NCBI GenBank assembly: GCA_037176725.1
Contig: JAZBRS010000023.1
Coordinates: forward strand, 24,299,001 to 24,363,000
Reading direction: 5' to 3'
Source of the DNA: Posidonia oceanica
Lineage: Eukaryota; Streptophyta; Magnoliopsida; Alismatales; Posidoniaceae
Length of the DNA stretch: 64,000 bases
Shown here: positions 44,275 through 55,000 of the stretch, in pieces
How the letters are laid out: each line of letters starts with the position of its first letter
Position numbering within the stretch: the stretch's first letter is position 1
The notes under the pieces: model-generated
Databases searched by the model: none
Told to the model about the DNA's origin: nothing
Seen by the model: the letters and a program-made list of their open reading frames with translations, nothing else
Program-made: the position numbers and the translations under genes

Positions 44275-44665
44275 GGATGAGATCATGATGAGAGGCTACT
44301 GCTAAAGAGGGGGACGAGATCATGATGAGAACTACTGCTAAAGAGGGGGATGAGATCATGATGAGAACTACTGCTAAAGAAGGGGGATGAGGTCATGATG
44401 AGAACTATTGCTAAAGAAGGGGGATGAGGTAATGATGAGAACTATTGCTAAAGAAGGGGGGTGAGGTAATGATGAGTGCTACTGCTAAAGAAGGGGGATG
44501 AGGTAGTGATGAGAGCTATTGCTAAAGAAGGGGGGTGAGGTAATGATGAGAGCTACTGCTAAAGAAGGGGGATGAGGTAGTGATGAGAACTATTGCTAAA
44601 GAAGGGGGGTGAGGTAATGATGAGAACTACTGCTAAAGAAGGGGGGTGAGGTAATGATGAGAGCT
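44275..44665 (-). repeat. About 37-bp tandem array in C 3' UTR
   Basis: About ten copies of a 37-38-base unit containing GATGAGAACTATTGCTAAAG and AAGGGGG. Two GAT/GGT variants are interspersed. No counterpart is seen in A, so the array arose or expanded in this subfamily. Confidence 0.9.
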
Positions 44666-44731
44666 TGGTTGAAAAAGGTGATAAGATATCGGACTTATCG
44701 GCCGGCAAAGAGGAGATGAGATAAAGGTTGA

Positions 44732-44807
44732 GATACCGCGGGGCGTCTGAAAAGATGCCCCTGGTATCAGGATGATACCAGGGGTTGGTAGAAACGTCCC
44801 CGGTATC
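44732..44807 (-). other. Element C conserved nested double stem-loop in 3' UTR
   Basis: Sense strand: outer GATACCGGGG (44807-44798) pairs with CCCGCGGTATC (44742-44732), with one bulged base. The inner hairpin CCCCTGGTATC (44784-44774), loop ATCCT, GATACCAGGGG (44768-44758) has 11 perfect pairs. The flanks CGCTTTT before and CATCTTTT between stems are also shared with A (12974-13051). The outer stem differs from A on both sides but still pairs. Confidence 0.85.
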
Positions 44808-45165
44808 GAGAAAAGCGAAGGATGGACAAAACTGACGCGTTCGTCAGACGAGTAGTTTGGGGTACCAGCCCGAAGGAGACTCAGCCGGGTATGTCCGGTA
44901 GCAGGCTGGACGGCGCGGGTTCGCGGAGGTCCTGGAGCCTGGGTCGTTTGCTGAGGACTTTCCTGCGTCATGCGAGCAATCGGTCGGGCCAAGGGGCCTC
45001 CGGATGTGAGCGACGAGGAGCATGGAATGCATGATCAGCTTTGAAATGTGAACAGCCAGCACAAAACAGTTTTGCATTGATAGAATTGTTGGTTACATGC
45101 CCGTGACGGGTCAAAAAGTACAGCACAACTTGAAAGGAAGACAGAATGGCAGCGGCATGATGGCT
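44808..45165 (-). other. Element C spacer after ORF2
   Basis: No coding sequence is supported. Near 44850 (GTAGTTTGGGGTACCAGCCC) there is a relative of the CTAGTAGCCCTAACTACTCG motif found at the same place in A. Confidence 0.45.
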
Positions 45166-46368
45166 CTAGCTGATTCGGGCCTTCTTTGATTTTCCAGAGT
45201 CAGGGAACAAGGGGCCACTTGGCGGGACTTCATTGATAGGCCAGAGGTCCTGCACTTTAGTGATGTACTCGGGGGTACACCCTACACCTTTTATTGCAGC
45301 GATGTCTGTTGATCGCACCCCATGCTGCATCAGGTTGGCCAGCTCCTTTGTGGGGGCAGTCGTGCCGAGGGGATATTCTTGCAGAAGCTTAGGCGCTATG
45401 CTGTCGACAAAGGCGCCCTGCTGGAAGCCGAACTGGCGCATGACTCTGATAGGGTGATATTCTACACCCGCAGTAAATCCTGGTAGCACAACCAGACGCA
45501 TGTCGCGCGTATTGAAGAAGACAGTGAATGCTTCGGCTGTAGAAGGAATGATGCGCCATGTGACTGTGTCGTCTGTCAGTCCTGATAGCCTTTCGTATTC
45601 TTCCTTGACACTCTTGACTGCCTTAGCATGGCCGCTGCTGCAGTAGGCCTCGAAAGCATGCACTTGGGGGCGCAGGAGGTTCATCTCAGTGTGCGCCGCT
45701 AGCCAGACCTGAATGAATGATCCGCAACCATGGAAGTGGCGGCAGCGGTGCGAGATGCGGTCCAGACCGCGGTAGGTCTCTGCCAAGACAACCGGTGCCA
45801 GGTCTATGTGCTGGGTCACCACGGCGAGTGCTATTTCTGCAACCTCGATGGCCACTGTTGCCTTGCCATGAGTCAAGACCAGCTCGCCTAGGAAACGGGT
45901 GACAAACCCTCGGAGCCACAGCTCGTCTCCGAGTTCAGCACGCTTTTCCACAATATCATCAAAGTACGCTAGGCGAAGCAGGGGCGTGGGCCCGCTAGTA
46001 CAAATCAGCTTCTGCTGGCAACTTTGGGTAGAGAGGCCGGTCAGCTGTTTCAGGACTGCCAAGTACCCGCCACGTCTCATGAAGATGGGCGGCCCCAAGA
46101 TCTTGGAAAAGCCGCAGATCCGGCGCACTTCTTCCAGTGTAGGTGTTAGTTCGGTTCTGCCAAAACGGAAGACATGGTGTGCCGGTTTCCAGAATCGCGC
46201 AGCAGCACACAGAAGATGGCGGCTTACTTCTACATCAGCAGCCTTGAGCAGTTTGGTCAGAATGCCCCACAGGCGCAGCTTCTCACAGTCATCTCTTGTC
46301 AGTTTGCCGATCCATTCTCGCAGGGCCTCGGAGCAGTGTGTGGGGGTTACCAAGGTGGGGAAACCCAT
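45166..46368 (-). CDS. Element C ORF2: extra protein of Tat-type elements, possibly plant-mobile-domain-like
   Basis: The ATG at 46368 (MGFPTLVTP) gives 400 codons plus stop, exactly the length in A, with no gaps in the alignment. The two proteins are about 70 percent identical by eye. In a 20-codon sample (VSRHLL...HVF) all nucleotide differences between A and C are synonymous, which points to protein-level selection. Conserved patches are FWKPAHHVF, FGRTELTPTLEEVRRICGF, RAELGDELWLRGFV and DDTVTWRIIPS. The C-terminus KSKKARIS is basic. An acceptor-like GGCAACAG (CAG at 46423-46421) lies 53 bases upstream, as in A. The role is unknown: a retroelement-borne PMD-like protein is the best guess. 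It is not gag, pol or an envelope, since no signal peptide or membrane span is evident. Confidence 0.87.
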   Translation of the reverse strand: MGFPTLVTPTHCSEALREWIGKLTRDDCEKLRLWGILTKLLKAADVEVSRHLLCAAARFWKPAHHVFRFGRTELTPTLEEVRRICGFSKILGPPIFMRRGGYLAVLKQLTGLSTQSCQQKLICTSGPTPLLRLAYFDDIVEKRAELGDELWLRGFVTRFLGELVLTHGKATVAIEVAEIALAVVTQHIDLAPVVLAETYRGLDRISHRCRHFHGCGSFIQVWLAAHTEMNLLRPQVHAFEAYCSSGHAKAVKSVKEEYERLSGLTDDTVTWRIIPSTAEAFTVFFNTRDMRLVVLPGFTAGVEYHPIRVMRQFGFQQGAFVDSIAPKLLQEYPLGTTAPTKELANLMQHGVRSTDIAAIKGVGCTPEYITKVQDLWPINEVPPSGPLFPDSGKSKKARIS

Positions 46369-47720
46369 TGCCCCGATTGCAGGATGTGGGCAGACAGTTG
46401 TCACAAGAGTCTTCAGATACCTGTTGCCAAGGCTGTGAATTATCAGAGCTCATATAGGCACAAAACCATCATAGGAAAGCAGATTCTGAAACTGGTAGGA
46501 ACAGGTGCAACATGTATAAGCAGTAAGTATTCAGACTATGGCAATTGAACATGTATAAGCATAAAAGCATCCTTGTTGATGTGGCGGGGATTGTCGGGAA
46601 CCCCGGGTTGTCGCATCCTGACGGTGCCAACGCATGCTGAGTAGAGGTACTGTCTCAGCGCTGGAGTGAGCCTTTGCGGAGTGGGATGATCAGAGAGAGT
46701 GGGGATGACTGGAAAATGCAAATGCGTGTGATTTGGTATGGTTTGCCCTCAGCATCGGGGTGCTTTGGTGCCTGCTGTACAGAAAGGGAGCGGTCCCTAA
46801 CTCACCGGACTCTACTCGGACTCCTGACTTGCTGGTGGCACTCCGGGGAAAGGTATGGGTGATGTTTGGTGGTGGCGTAGAGAGGACGGGCTCCATGCCA
46901 AACCCTCAAGGACTTACACTCACTCCTAACTCTTTCTTTTCTCTCCTTTTTTTAATGTCGGTGCACAGGGCTCTCCTTATTCCCATTTTGGAAACGAGGA
47001 GGACCTGACCCGAGCTTTGGCTCTTTTCTGGGGTAGGTGAGAGGTGCGGGGTTACCCTGCTCGCCTTTATTCTTCCCCTTTTTTTTCTTTTTTTTTTCTT
47101 TTTCCTTTTTTTTTTGCGGGAGTGGGGCCTTTGTCCCTTTCTCCCTTTTCTTTTCTATCATTCTCCTTTTGTTTTTTTTTTTTTTTTGTTCCCTTTTTCC
47201 TTTTTCTTTTTCTTTCCTCTTCTTTTTGGCTTGCAGGTTTCCGCTGTCCCCTCCCCCAGGGGAGATGGGCGTTAGGGTCTTTCGGGTATGGGCTTCTGGC
47301 TTTCTCTTTCTTTCTCTTTTTCCGCACATCTAGGCTGGGGTATGTACTGCTTTCTGACTAACACCTAGCACTCTTCTAAAGAGTGTAAGTCCTTAGGGGT
47401 TTGGGCATTTCGCCCGCTCTCATTGAGTGGTGGCTCCCTCGCTAGTCAAGACATCTAAGTAGTATCAGGTGGGGTCGGGGGACTCCTTTCGCAGCAGGCA
47501 AGCACCTCCGGTTTTCATCACCGGGCAAGATGCGATGTATGGTTTGACAAGAGATTGTGAGCGGAATGAGTAGAGGCGCACAGGAGTGTTGTGATGCCAG
47601 GAAAGGCAAGAGAGTGGATGAAGTAAAGTATGGAGGGGACATGTGGAAAAGAGATACAAAGGTGAGCAAAAGGCGAGGACATGACAAATGGGAGGAAGAA
47701 TCCGCAATGGCTACTCTCGG
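46369..47720 (-). other. Element C spacer between pol and ORF2, with A-rich purine tract
   Basis: No supported protein. On the sense strand 47235-47070 is a long A/G tract (A-runs of 8-18), matching A's tract at 10105-10215 in kind and place. Sequence around 46720-46830 (sense AGTCCGGTGAGTTAGGGACCG) matches A's 10550-10580 (AGTCTGGTGAGTCAGAGACCG), showing homology across the spacer. Frames such as 46952-47329 are low-complexity Lys-rich artefacts. Confidence 0.7.
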
Positions 47721-49029
47721 CTACTGATAGTACTTCTTGAGGTAGCACATGTTGACCGGCTCAGACTGCTCGACCTGGTCCATGTCCTCGAGAGTTACTG
47801 CACCGCCTGAGAAGATCTGCTTAACGACAAAGGGTCCGCGCCAATTAGGTCGGAATTTGCCCCGACCGTCCGATAGATGAATGGCGCGCAGGACAAGATC
47901 TCCGGGTTGGAAGCTTCTGGGCCGGACTTTCTTCAAGAATGCTCTAGCCATTCGCTTCTGATAACAATGAGCATTGTGCATGGCTTGTAGTCTGTGCTCA
48001 TCAATCAAGTTCAGTTGGACGCAGCGGTCTTCGACCCATTCTGCCTCTTCCAACTCAGCTTCTCGCAAGATTCGCAGCGAGGGGATCTCCACCTCAACAG
48101 GCAATACAGCTTCCATGCCATACACCAGCGAGTACGGGGTGGCTCCCGTCGAGGTCCGGATTGATGTCCTGTACGCCCAGAGCGCGTACGGGAGCTGATC
48201 GTGCCAATCCTTGTGGATTTCTGCCATCTTCTTCATGATCCTGATGATGTTCTTGTTGGCAGACTCCACTGCTCCATTCATCTGAGGTCGATATGGTGAG
48301 GAGCGGTGATGCTTGATCTTGAAATTCTGTAGGAACTCCTCAGTTCTTTTGGCGATGAAGTTCGTGCCGTTATCCGAGATGATGGAGTGAGGGACCCCGT
48401 ATCGGGCAACGATGTTGTTTCTGATGAACTTTTCGGTTGCCACTGCGGTGACTGTCCTGTAGGAAGCTGCTTCCACCCACTTAGTGAAGTAGTCTATTGC
48501 CACCATGATGAAGCGATGGCCATTTGAAGCGGCGGGGTGTATTGCGCCAATGACATCGATCCCCCAAGTGGAGAAAGGCCATGGCGAGGACATGTTGTGC
48601 AGCCGATGAGGGGGAGCCTTGATGAAATTGCCATGTATCTGACAGTTGTGGCATTTACGCACGAAACGGCAGCAGTCCGCTTCCATGGTTTGCCAGAAAT
48701 ACCCTTGGAGCATGATCTTCTTGGCTAAGAGGACACCGTTCATGTGCGGGCCACAGGTCCCGGCATGCACTTGAAGCATTAAGGTGTCAGCCTCTGGTTT
48801 GTCCAGGCAGCGTAACAGCATCTGATTGTATGATCTTCTGTATAACTGCCCAGCCCCCAGTACATACTTCGACGCCAGACGCGCCAAAGTTCTCTTATCT
48901 TCTGCAGTGGTGTCAGACGGGACGCTATCGGACTCCAGGAATGCTTTGATATCATGATACCATGGCTGCTCCACTGTTGGATCTGCCTCCTCTATATTCA
49001 TGCAATGGGCAGGCTCCTCAATGCAGGTG
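47721..49029 (-). other. int: C integrase
   Basis: The HHCC zinc domain has VHAGTCGPHMNG (about 48770-48735) and KCHNC (about 48662-48648). The DDE core has WGIDVIG (about 48567-48547), ISDNGTNF (about 48381-48358) and AVES (about 48275-48262), with 35 residues between the second Asp and the Glu. The C-terminal GPF motif is WRGPFVVKQIF (about 47847-47815). All key residues are present, so the domain should be functional if translated. No chromodomain follows, as usual for Tat. Confidence 0.9.
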
Positions 49030-52000
49030 ACCGACACATCTACCATGCTGTTGTCTGGTATGCTGAGCCAAGAAGCTAAGGTTGCTAACGCGTCCGCATA
49101 CGCATTCCTTGCCCTGTTCATGTATGTGAAATCAATGCTCTTGAACTCCTCTATTAGTCTCAGCAGACATTCGTGATATGGCACGAGCTTGGGGTCTTTT
49201 GTCTTCCAGTCGCCATTCACCTGAGAGATTACCAACATGACATCACCGTGCACGTGCAACTTCTGTGCTTTGTGTTCGAGGGCGACTTTCAAACCCAAGA
49301 TGCATGCCTCGTATTCTGCTTCATTGTTCGTGCATGCGAAAGTCAGCTTCCTTGCAAAAGGAATCATTTGTCAATGAGGCGTGGTCAGCACTGCACCTAT
49401 GCCTCGACCCTTCTTATTGACGGCGCCGTCGAAGTACAACCGCCACTGCTCTTGCTCTTCAGGGTCTTCCTCTTCTAAGTCCTCCGTTGCAAAAAGAATG
49501 TCCTCGTCAGGGAACTGTGTCTGGAGGGGCTGATATTCAGGCAGAGGGAAATCCGCGAGGTGATCCGCCATAGCCTGGCCCTTCATAGATCTCTGTGTGA
49601 CAAAAGTGATGTCATATTGGGACAACAACACCTGCCACTTGGCACATCTGCCCACCAGAGCCGGCTTTTGGAAGAGGAACTTGATGGGATCATGCCGGCA
49701 CAAAAGCTGAACTGGATACGCCATCATGTAGTGCCTCAGTTTCTGTGCAGCCCAGACAAGGGATAAACAGATTTTCTCCATCACGGTGTACCTGGCTTCA
49801 CATTCATTGAACTTTTTGCTCAGGTAGTAGATGGCGCGCTCCTTCCTGCCAGACTCGTCGTGTTGGCCCAGGACGGCACCCATGGAATGCTGTGTGGTTG
49901 ACAGATAGAGGAGCAGAGGTCTTCCTGGTGTGGGAGGGACTAAGACTGGGGGTTTGACCAGTAGCTGCTTGATCTTCTCAAATGCGGCTTGACATTCTTC
50001 ATTCCAGTCGATCTGCGCATTCTTCCTCAGGAGTTTGAAGATGGGCTCGCAGATGGGCGTAAGCTGTGCAATGAAGCGGCTGATGTACTGTAAACGCCCA
50101 AGTAGGCCTCGAACCTCCTTCTCGGTTCTAGGGGGTGGCATCTCCACGATGGCTTTAGCTTTCATCGGGTCCACTTCAATCCCCCTTTGGCTAACAATGT
50201 AGCCGAGCAGTTTGCCAGATGAAACCCCAAATACGCACTTATTGGGGTTAAGCCTCAGTCTGTATTTCCTTAGGCGGTCAAAGAGCTTCTTTAGGCAACT
50301 AAGGTGATCCTCAGGCTCCTTGGTCTTCGCGATCATGTCATCCACATAGACCTCCACTTCTTGGTGCATGAGGTCGTGGAAAAGTGTGGTCATGGCCCTC
50401 TGATATGTTGCGCCAGCATTCTTCAATCCAAACGGCATAACCTGATAACAGAAGACCCCCCAGGGGGTGATGAACGAAGTTTTTTCCATGTCTTCTTCTG
50501 CCATCTTGATCTGATTATAGCCGGAGAAGCCATCCATAAAGGATAGCATCTTGTGGCCAGCGGTATTGTCGACTAGGACGTCAATGTGAGGCAGTGGGAA
50601 GTCGTCCTTGGGACTCGCCTTGTTCAGGTCCCTGTAGTCGATACATACCCGGATCCGGCCGTCCTTCTTGGGCACTGGCACGATGTTTGCAAGCCATTCA
50701 GGGTAAAGGACGACCTTTAAAAAGTTAACATCAAGCTGCTTCATTATTTCTTCCTTGATCATGAGCAGCCACTGTGGTCGCCATCTTCTCAGTTTCTGCT
50801 TTACTGGCTTGGCATCTGGCTTCAAGGGCAAGTTATGGACCACTATTTCGACATCCAGGCCGACCATGTCTTCATAAGTCCAGGCGAAGACATCCGCATA
50901 CTCCCTCAGGAATGCGATGAACTCCATCCTGACTTGCGGCGATAGCAGGGCGCTGATGCGAACTTCTTTGGTTTCTTCGGCTGTGCCGAGGTTAATAGTT
51001 TCCGTTTCTTCCTCAACATGCAGATTGGGGCCTTCTGGGTCGTCGTCATAGGGCCGGAACTCAGGCGAGGGGTCATCATTCTCATCTTCGCCTGTATTAT
51101 CTTCCTCTCCGTATGCGACAAGTTCCGAGAGAATCTCCTTTTCGAAAGTGGGGTTTGTCACATCGAAGGAGTGTAGGAGTTCTGCTTCTTGACCCTGGTG
51201 ACGTCTCAGGATGGTCACGCCTACCCGAGTGTTTCTGAATCTTCGGTGTGTGACCTCTGCTCTGGCGGCTTCTGCTGTCTGCTCTGCTGCTGATGACACT
51301 ACTGCATGTTCTGCTGGCACTACTGAAGGCCCTACTGACTTTGTGACTGATGCTGCTGGTGATTCTGCCACTGAAACTTCTGACAACTCTGTCACTGACT
51401 CTGCTCTTTGCTCTGTTACTGCTGCTGTGCGACCCGCTGGTGTCTCTTCTTCTGAGTCTGCCAATGTACGGGTGGAAGGCATATGCTGTACAAGCCATCT
51501 GGACTCACCCTCGGCTTGAAGAGTAATGAGCTCGTCGGCTCTGAGAGAGTCCGACACCATTGAATTTCCTTCTAGGACCATGATGGAGGTGGAGCCCTCT
51601 CGCAGAGGAGGATCCGTAACTACGGCCTTTCCTTTCCTTTCTGCGGCTTGGTGTCGTGCCAAGTCTTCTACTATGGATTCGAGCTGTTCTTGGTAAAGCA
51701 GCTCCAGATCCGACATCCATGAATCGACTTGGGCTTCTACTGTCCCTTCTTCTCCCTCATCTGGGGGTGAATCAACATAGTAGGTGCCGAGGGCCTGAGG
51801 CACTGGCTCGGCTGCGAGATGGATTGCTGTTTCTGGTACTTGTATCCTCTGACTCACGGGCGCGCCTAATTGCGACTGTCCTGGCAAGGGAGACCCTGAT
51901 GGTCTAGTCAGAGGGATTGCAGATGGATATGCTGCCAGAGTGACTGCTGCTGTTAGAGGATGGGCGGAGGTACTCTCTTGAAGGCCCGAAGGCCGGGAGA

Positions 52001-55000
52001 CCGCGATGCTCAGCTGGTTCTCCGCGACTGGTGGTGATGATGAGGGCACAGCCTCCGATGCCATAAGATCTGGCCATGGAAGTTGCCGGTCTGCGGCAAG
52101 GGGAAGTGTGACTGACTGAACTGGCTGTATTGCCTGTGATGCGGCCTCTGAAAAGGGCCGAGCTGTACTGCTGACTGAACTCAGCGATTGACCTTCCTGC
52201 GAAGGTGGTAGTTGCACGGATGCGACAACAGTTGCATGCGAACTGACTGACTGCACTTGAGCTGGTGCTGATGGTGCTGACATGACTGCAGGGGAATCAA
52301 GGACTGTCAAATCTGCCAAGGGTTCTGCCAAGACTGCTGTTTCATGATCTGTGGAAGGAGTGGCCAGATAAACCGACTGATGTGCTGTTGCATTGGGCTG
52401 GCTTTCACTGCAAGTCTGAACTGCCCCCGTTGTGCCCGACTGTTCCTCGTCCGAGTAGTAGTCCTCAACGCAGACCCAGTCCTCCTCCGGTGGCGGAGGG
52501 CTTTGACACGGCTCCGACGGCACTGCGACTTGAACTGCGCTTGAGTCCAGGATACCTGCGCTCGTGAAGTTGGCCAAGCTCCGAGGTATGACCATTCTCT
52601 GATTCTTTGCTTGCGGGCGCTTGCCTTTGTCGGAGTGAGGGTCGTAACCTAGACCCTCGTTGTCCCTTCGTTCTTCCGCCAGGATTGGTTCAGCGATTCC
52701 TTGGCCATGTCGCCCGAGCGGTGTCCCTTTGACGTAGCCCCATCTGTGACAAACGTTCTCGACCATCCGAAAGGGGTTGTTGTGAACGGCCAAGGAGTTG
52801 ACACGTTCAAGATCTGGCAAAAAGTTAACCGGCTCGCACCGATTAATGCGATACAAAGCGTTCGAAAGATCAGGGTCAAAGGGGACAGTCCGCGAAGAGA
52901 TAGAGGAAACCGCCTCGATCCGCTCCTTCTCAAAATTCTCCGCCATGACAACGATGACATCGTCGCCTCGGCGGAACTTGATCATGCGATGGAGGGTCGA
53001 GGGGATAACCTGATGCTTGTGGAGCCAAGGGCGCCCAAGCAGAAGGTTGAAGTTCGGTTCCAAGTCGACGACGTAGAATTCCACATCGAATGTGACCGGG
53101 CCAATGATAAGAGGGATAACCAGAATCTCTAGAGCGTCATGGTGAGTATTATCAAAAGCTGTCATCCCCTTTACAGCTGGAGTAATGTCCTCGGCCTTGA
53201 ATCCGAGCTTGGTTGCTGTTCGCAAGGGACAGACGTTAAGGCCTGACCCATTATCGACCAGTGCAAGGGGAATGCGAAAGTTCTTGAATTGTACCGTGGC
53301 GAACAAGGGTTGATTGTGATTAATCCCTGCCGGAGGCAGTTCATCACTCGTGAAAGTAATGACCTGGGGCTCCGCGATCATTCCAACCATGCTTTCCAAA
53401 GCGACGGGTTCTATGGCTTGGGACACACGGGCGGCTTGGAACACGCGAAGGAAAGCTTCGCGGTGCTCAGCCGAGGTGTGTATCAGGTCCCAGATGGATA
53501 TGTCGGCTTTAACTTTCTTGAGTTGGGATGTGATATCGGCTTTAGGCTGGCATTTCTTGGTAGCAGGTGGTGCAGTTGTGGGGACAGGTTCAGTCATGGT
53601 GGATTCAAGAGGCTGGCTTGAAGGTAGTGGGACTGTAGGCTGGATTAAAGGCAAAGGTATTGCAGGTTGTGGATGACTAGGTCTGGTTGCTGGTGCAGGA
53701 GGTCTGTAGACCCTCCCCGATCGCGTCACTTCCGCACACATTTCTGTGGCGTAGCTGTAGGGTACGCGATGGGTATCCCGGGTTAGGTTAATAACCACGG
53801 GAGCGCGTGCGGCGAGCACGAGAGGGGCTACAGGCTGAAGAGGGCATGGGTAGGAGGGTAGTTGGGAAGGCAAGCTAGGTGGGGACTGAGGTCTTGCTAG
53901 TAGGTGCACGGGAAGCTCTGGCTGAGGTCTGGCTAGGAGATGTATTGGGACTTGGGCCCGGGAAAGCATGGCGGCTGATGCAGGAGAACGCTCCGGCCTG
54001 GCACGCGGTCGGATCATATGGACGCCCGACTCGGAACCGGCGATAGCTGCAAGATAGAGAGAGACTGGAAAGGGAGTAGAAATATCATGGATAAGCTCGG
54101 AAGGATCTACCACTGATGCGAGAGACCCAGAAGGAAACAAAGAGTGAATTCCTGAGGTCCCTGCGCCTCCTGAATAGGAGTGCTCCGGCAGGGGTCGGCG
54201 GACAACATTGGCTGGGGTGGATGCTGATGCAGGTGCATGAGATGGTGCAGAAGTGGACGCCTCGTGCGTGTCGATCACAATCGTTCCCGATTCGATCAAG
54301 TCCTGGATAGCATTCCGGAGAGTGAAACAACTATCAGTCGAATGCCCGACGCTTCGATGAAAGTCGCAGAAAAGATTCGCCTTAAACCAATGCGGTAGTG
54401 GGTTTGGTGGCGGGCGAACCTCCGGAAATCGCAGGAGCGACGCAACCTTCGGGAGGACGGCACTGAGCGGTTCTACCAGTGGGGCGAACTTCCGCTTCTC
54501 CATGGGTGGCCGTCTCGGCCTCGGGAATTGTCCTTGCTGAACCGGTGCGGCAGGATAGACCGGTCGAGCGGTGGTAGTGATTTGTGGTGTAGGGTGTGCC
54601 CTAGGTGCAGGTGCGTAATAGATCTGAGGAGGGGCAGGCCGGGACGCCAGACGGACGGGCGCAGCAGGGGAGTCGACGTATGCGACAACGGGCTTCGGCG
54701 GATCCTTCCTCTTTGGACGATTGTTGTTGAGACTGCTGTTGTTGTTGACGGCGCTGCTGCTACTACCGTCGTTGCTGGCGAGGGCCTGCTTGGCAAGCAC
54801 AGAGAGTGCAGGGAAGTTGCCACTCTGCAACGAACTCTCCACGCGAGTGCCAGCTCGGATCAAAGCAGTGAAGGTCGTGACAGGTTGGATGCTAAGCAGA
54901 GCTCCGGTAGACGGCTGTGCCCCTTTTATGATGATCTCGATAGACTCCTCGTCGGAGGGCCTATCTCGAACTTGCGAGGCAACGGCACGCCAGCGGCCGA

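Noticed and set aside
46952..47329. Minus-strand Lys/Glu-rich frame before ORF2
   Set aside because: It is a low-complexity translation of the A/G tract; A's corresponding tract has no equivalent protein.
49371..49373. Programmed readthrough or recoding at the C TGA
   Set aside because: The stop is absent at this codon in A and B; A has its own stop 14 codons earlier. It is a lesion unless sister copies share it.
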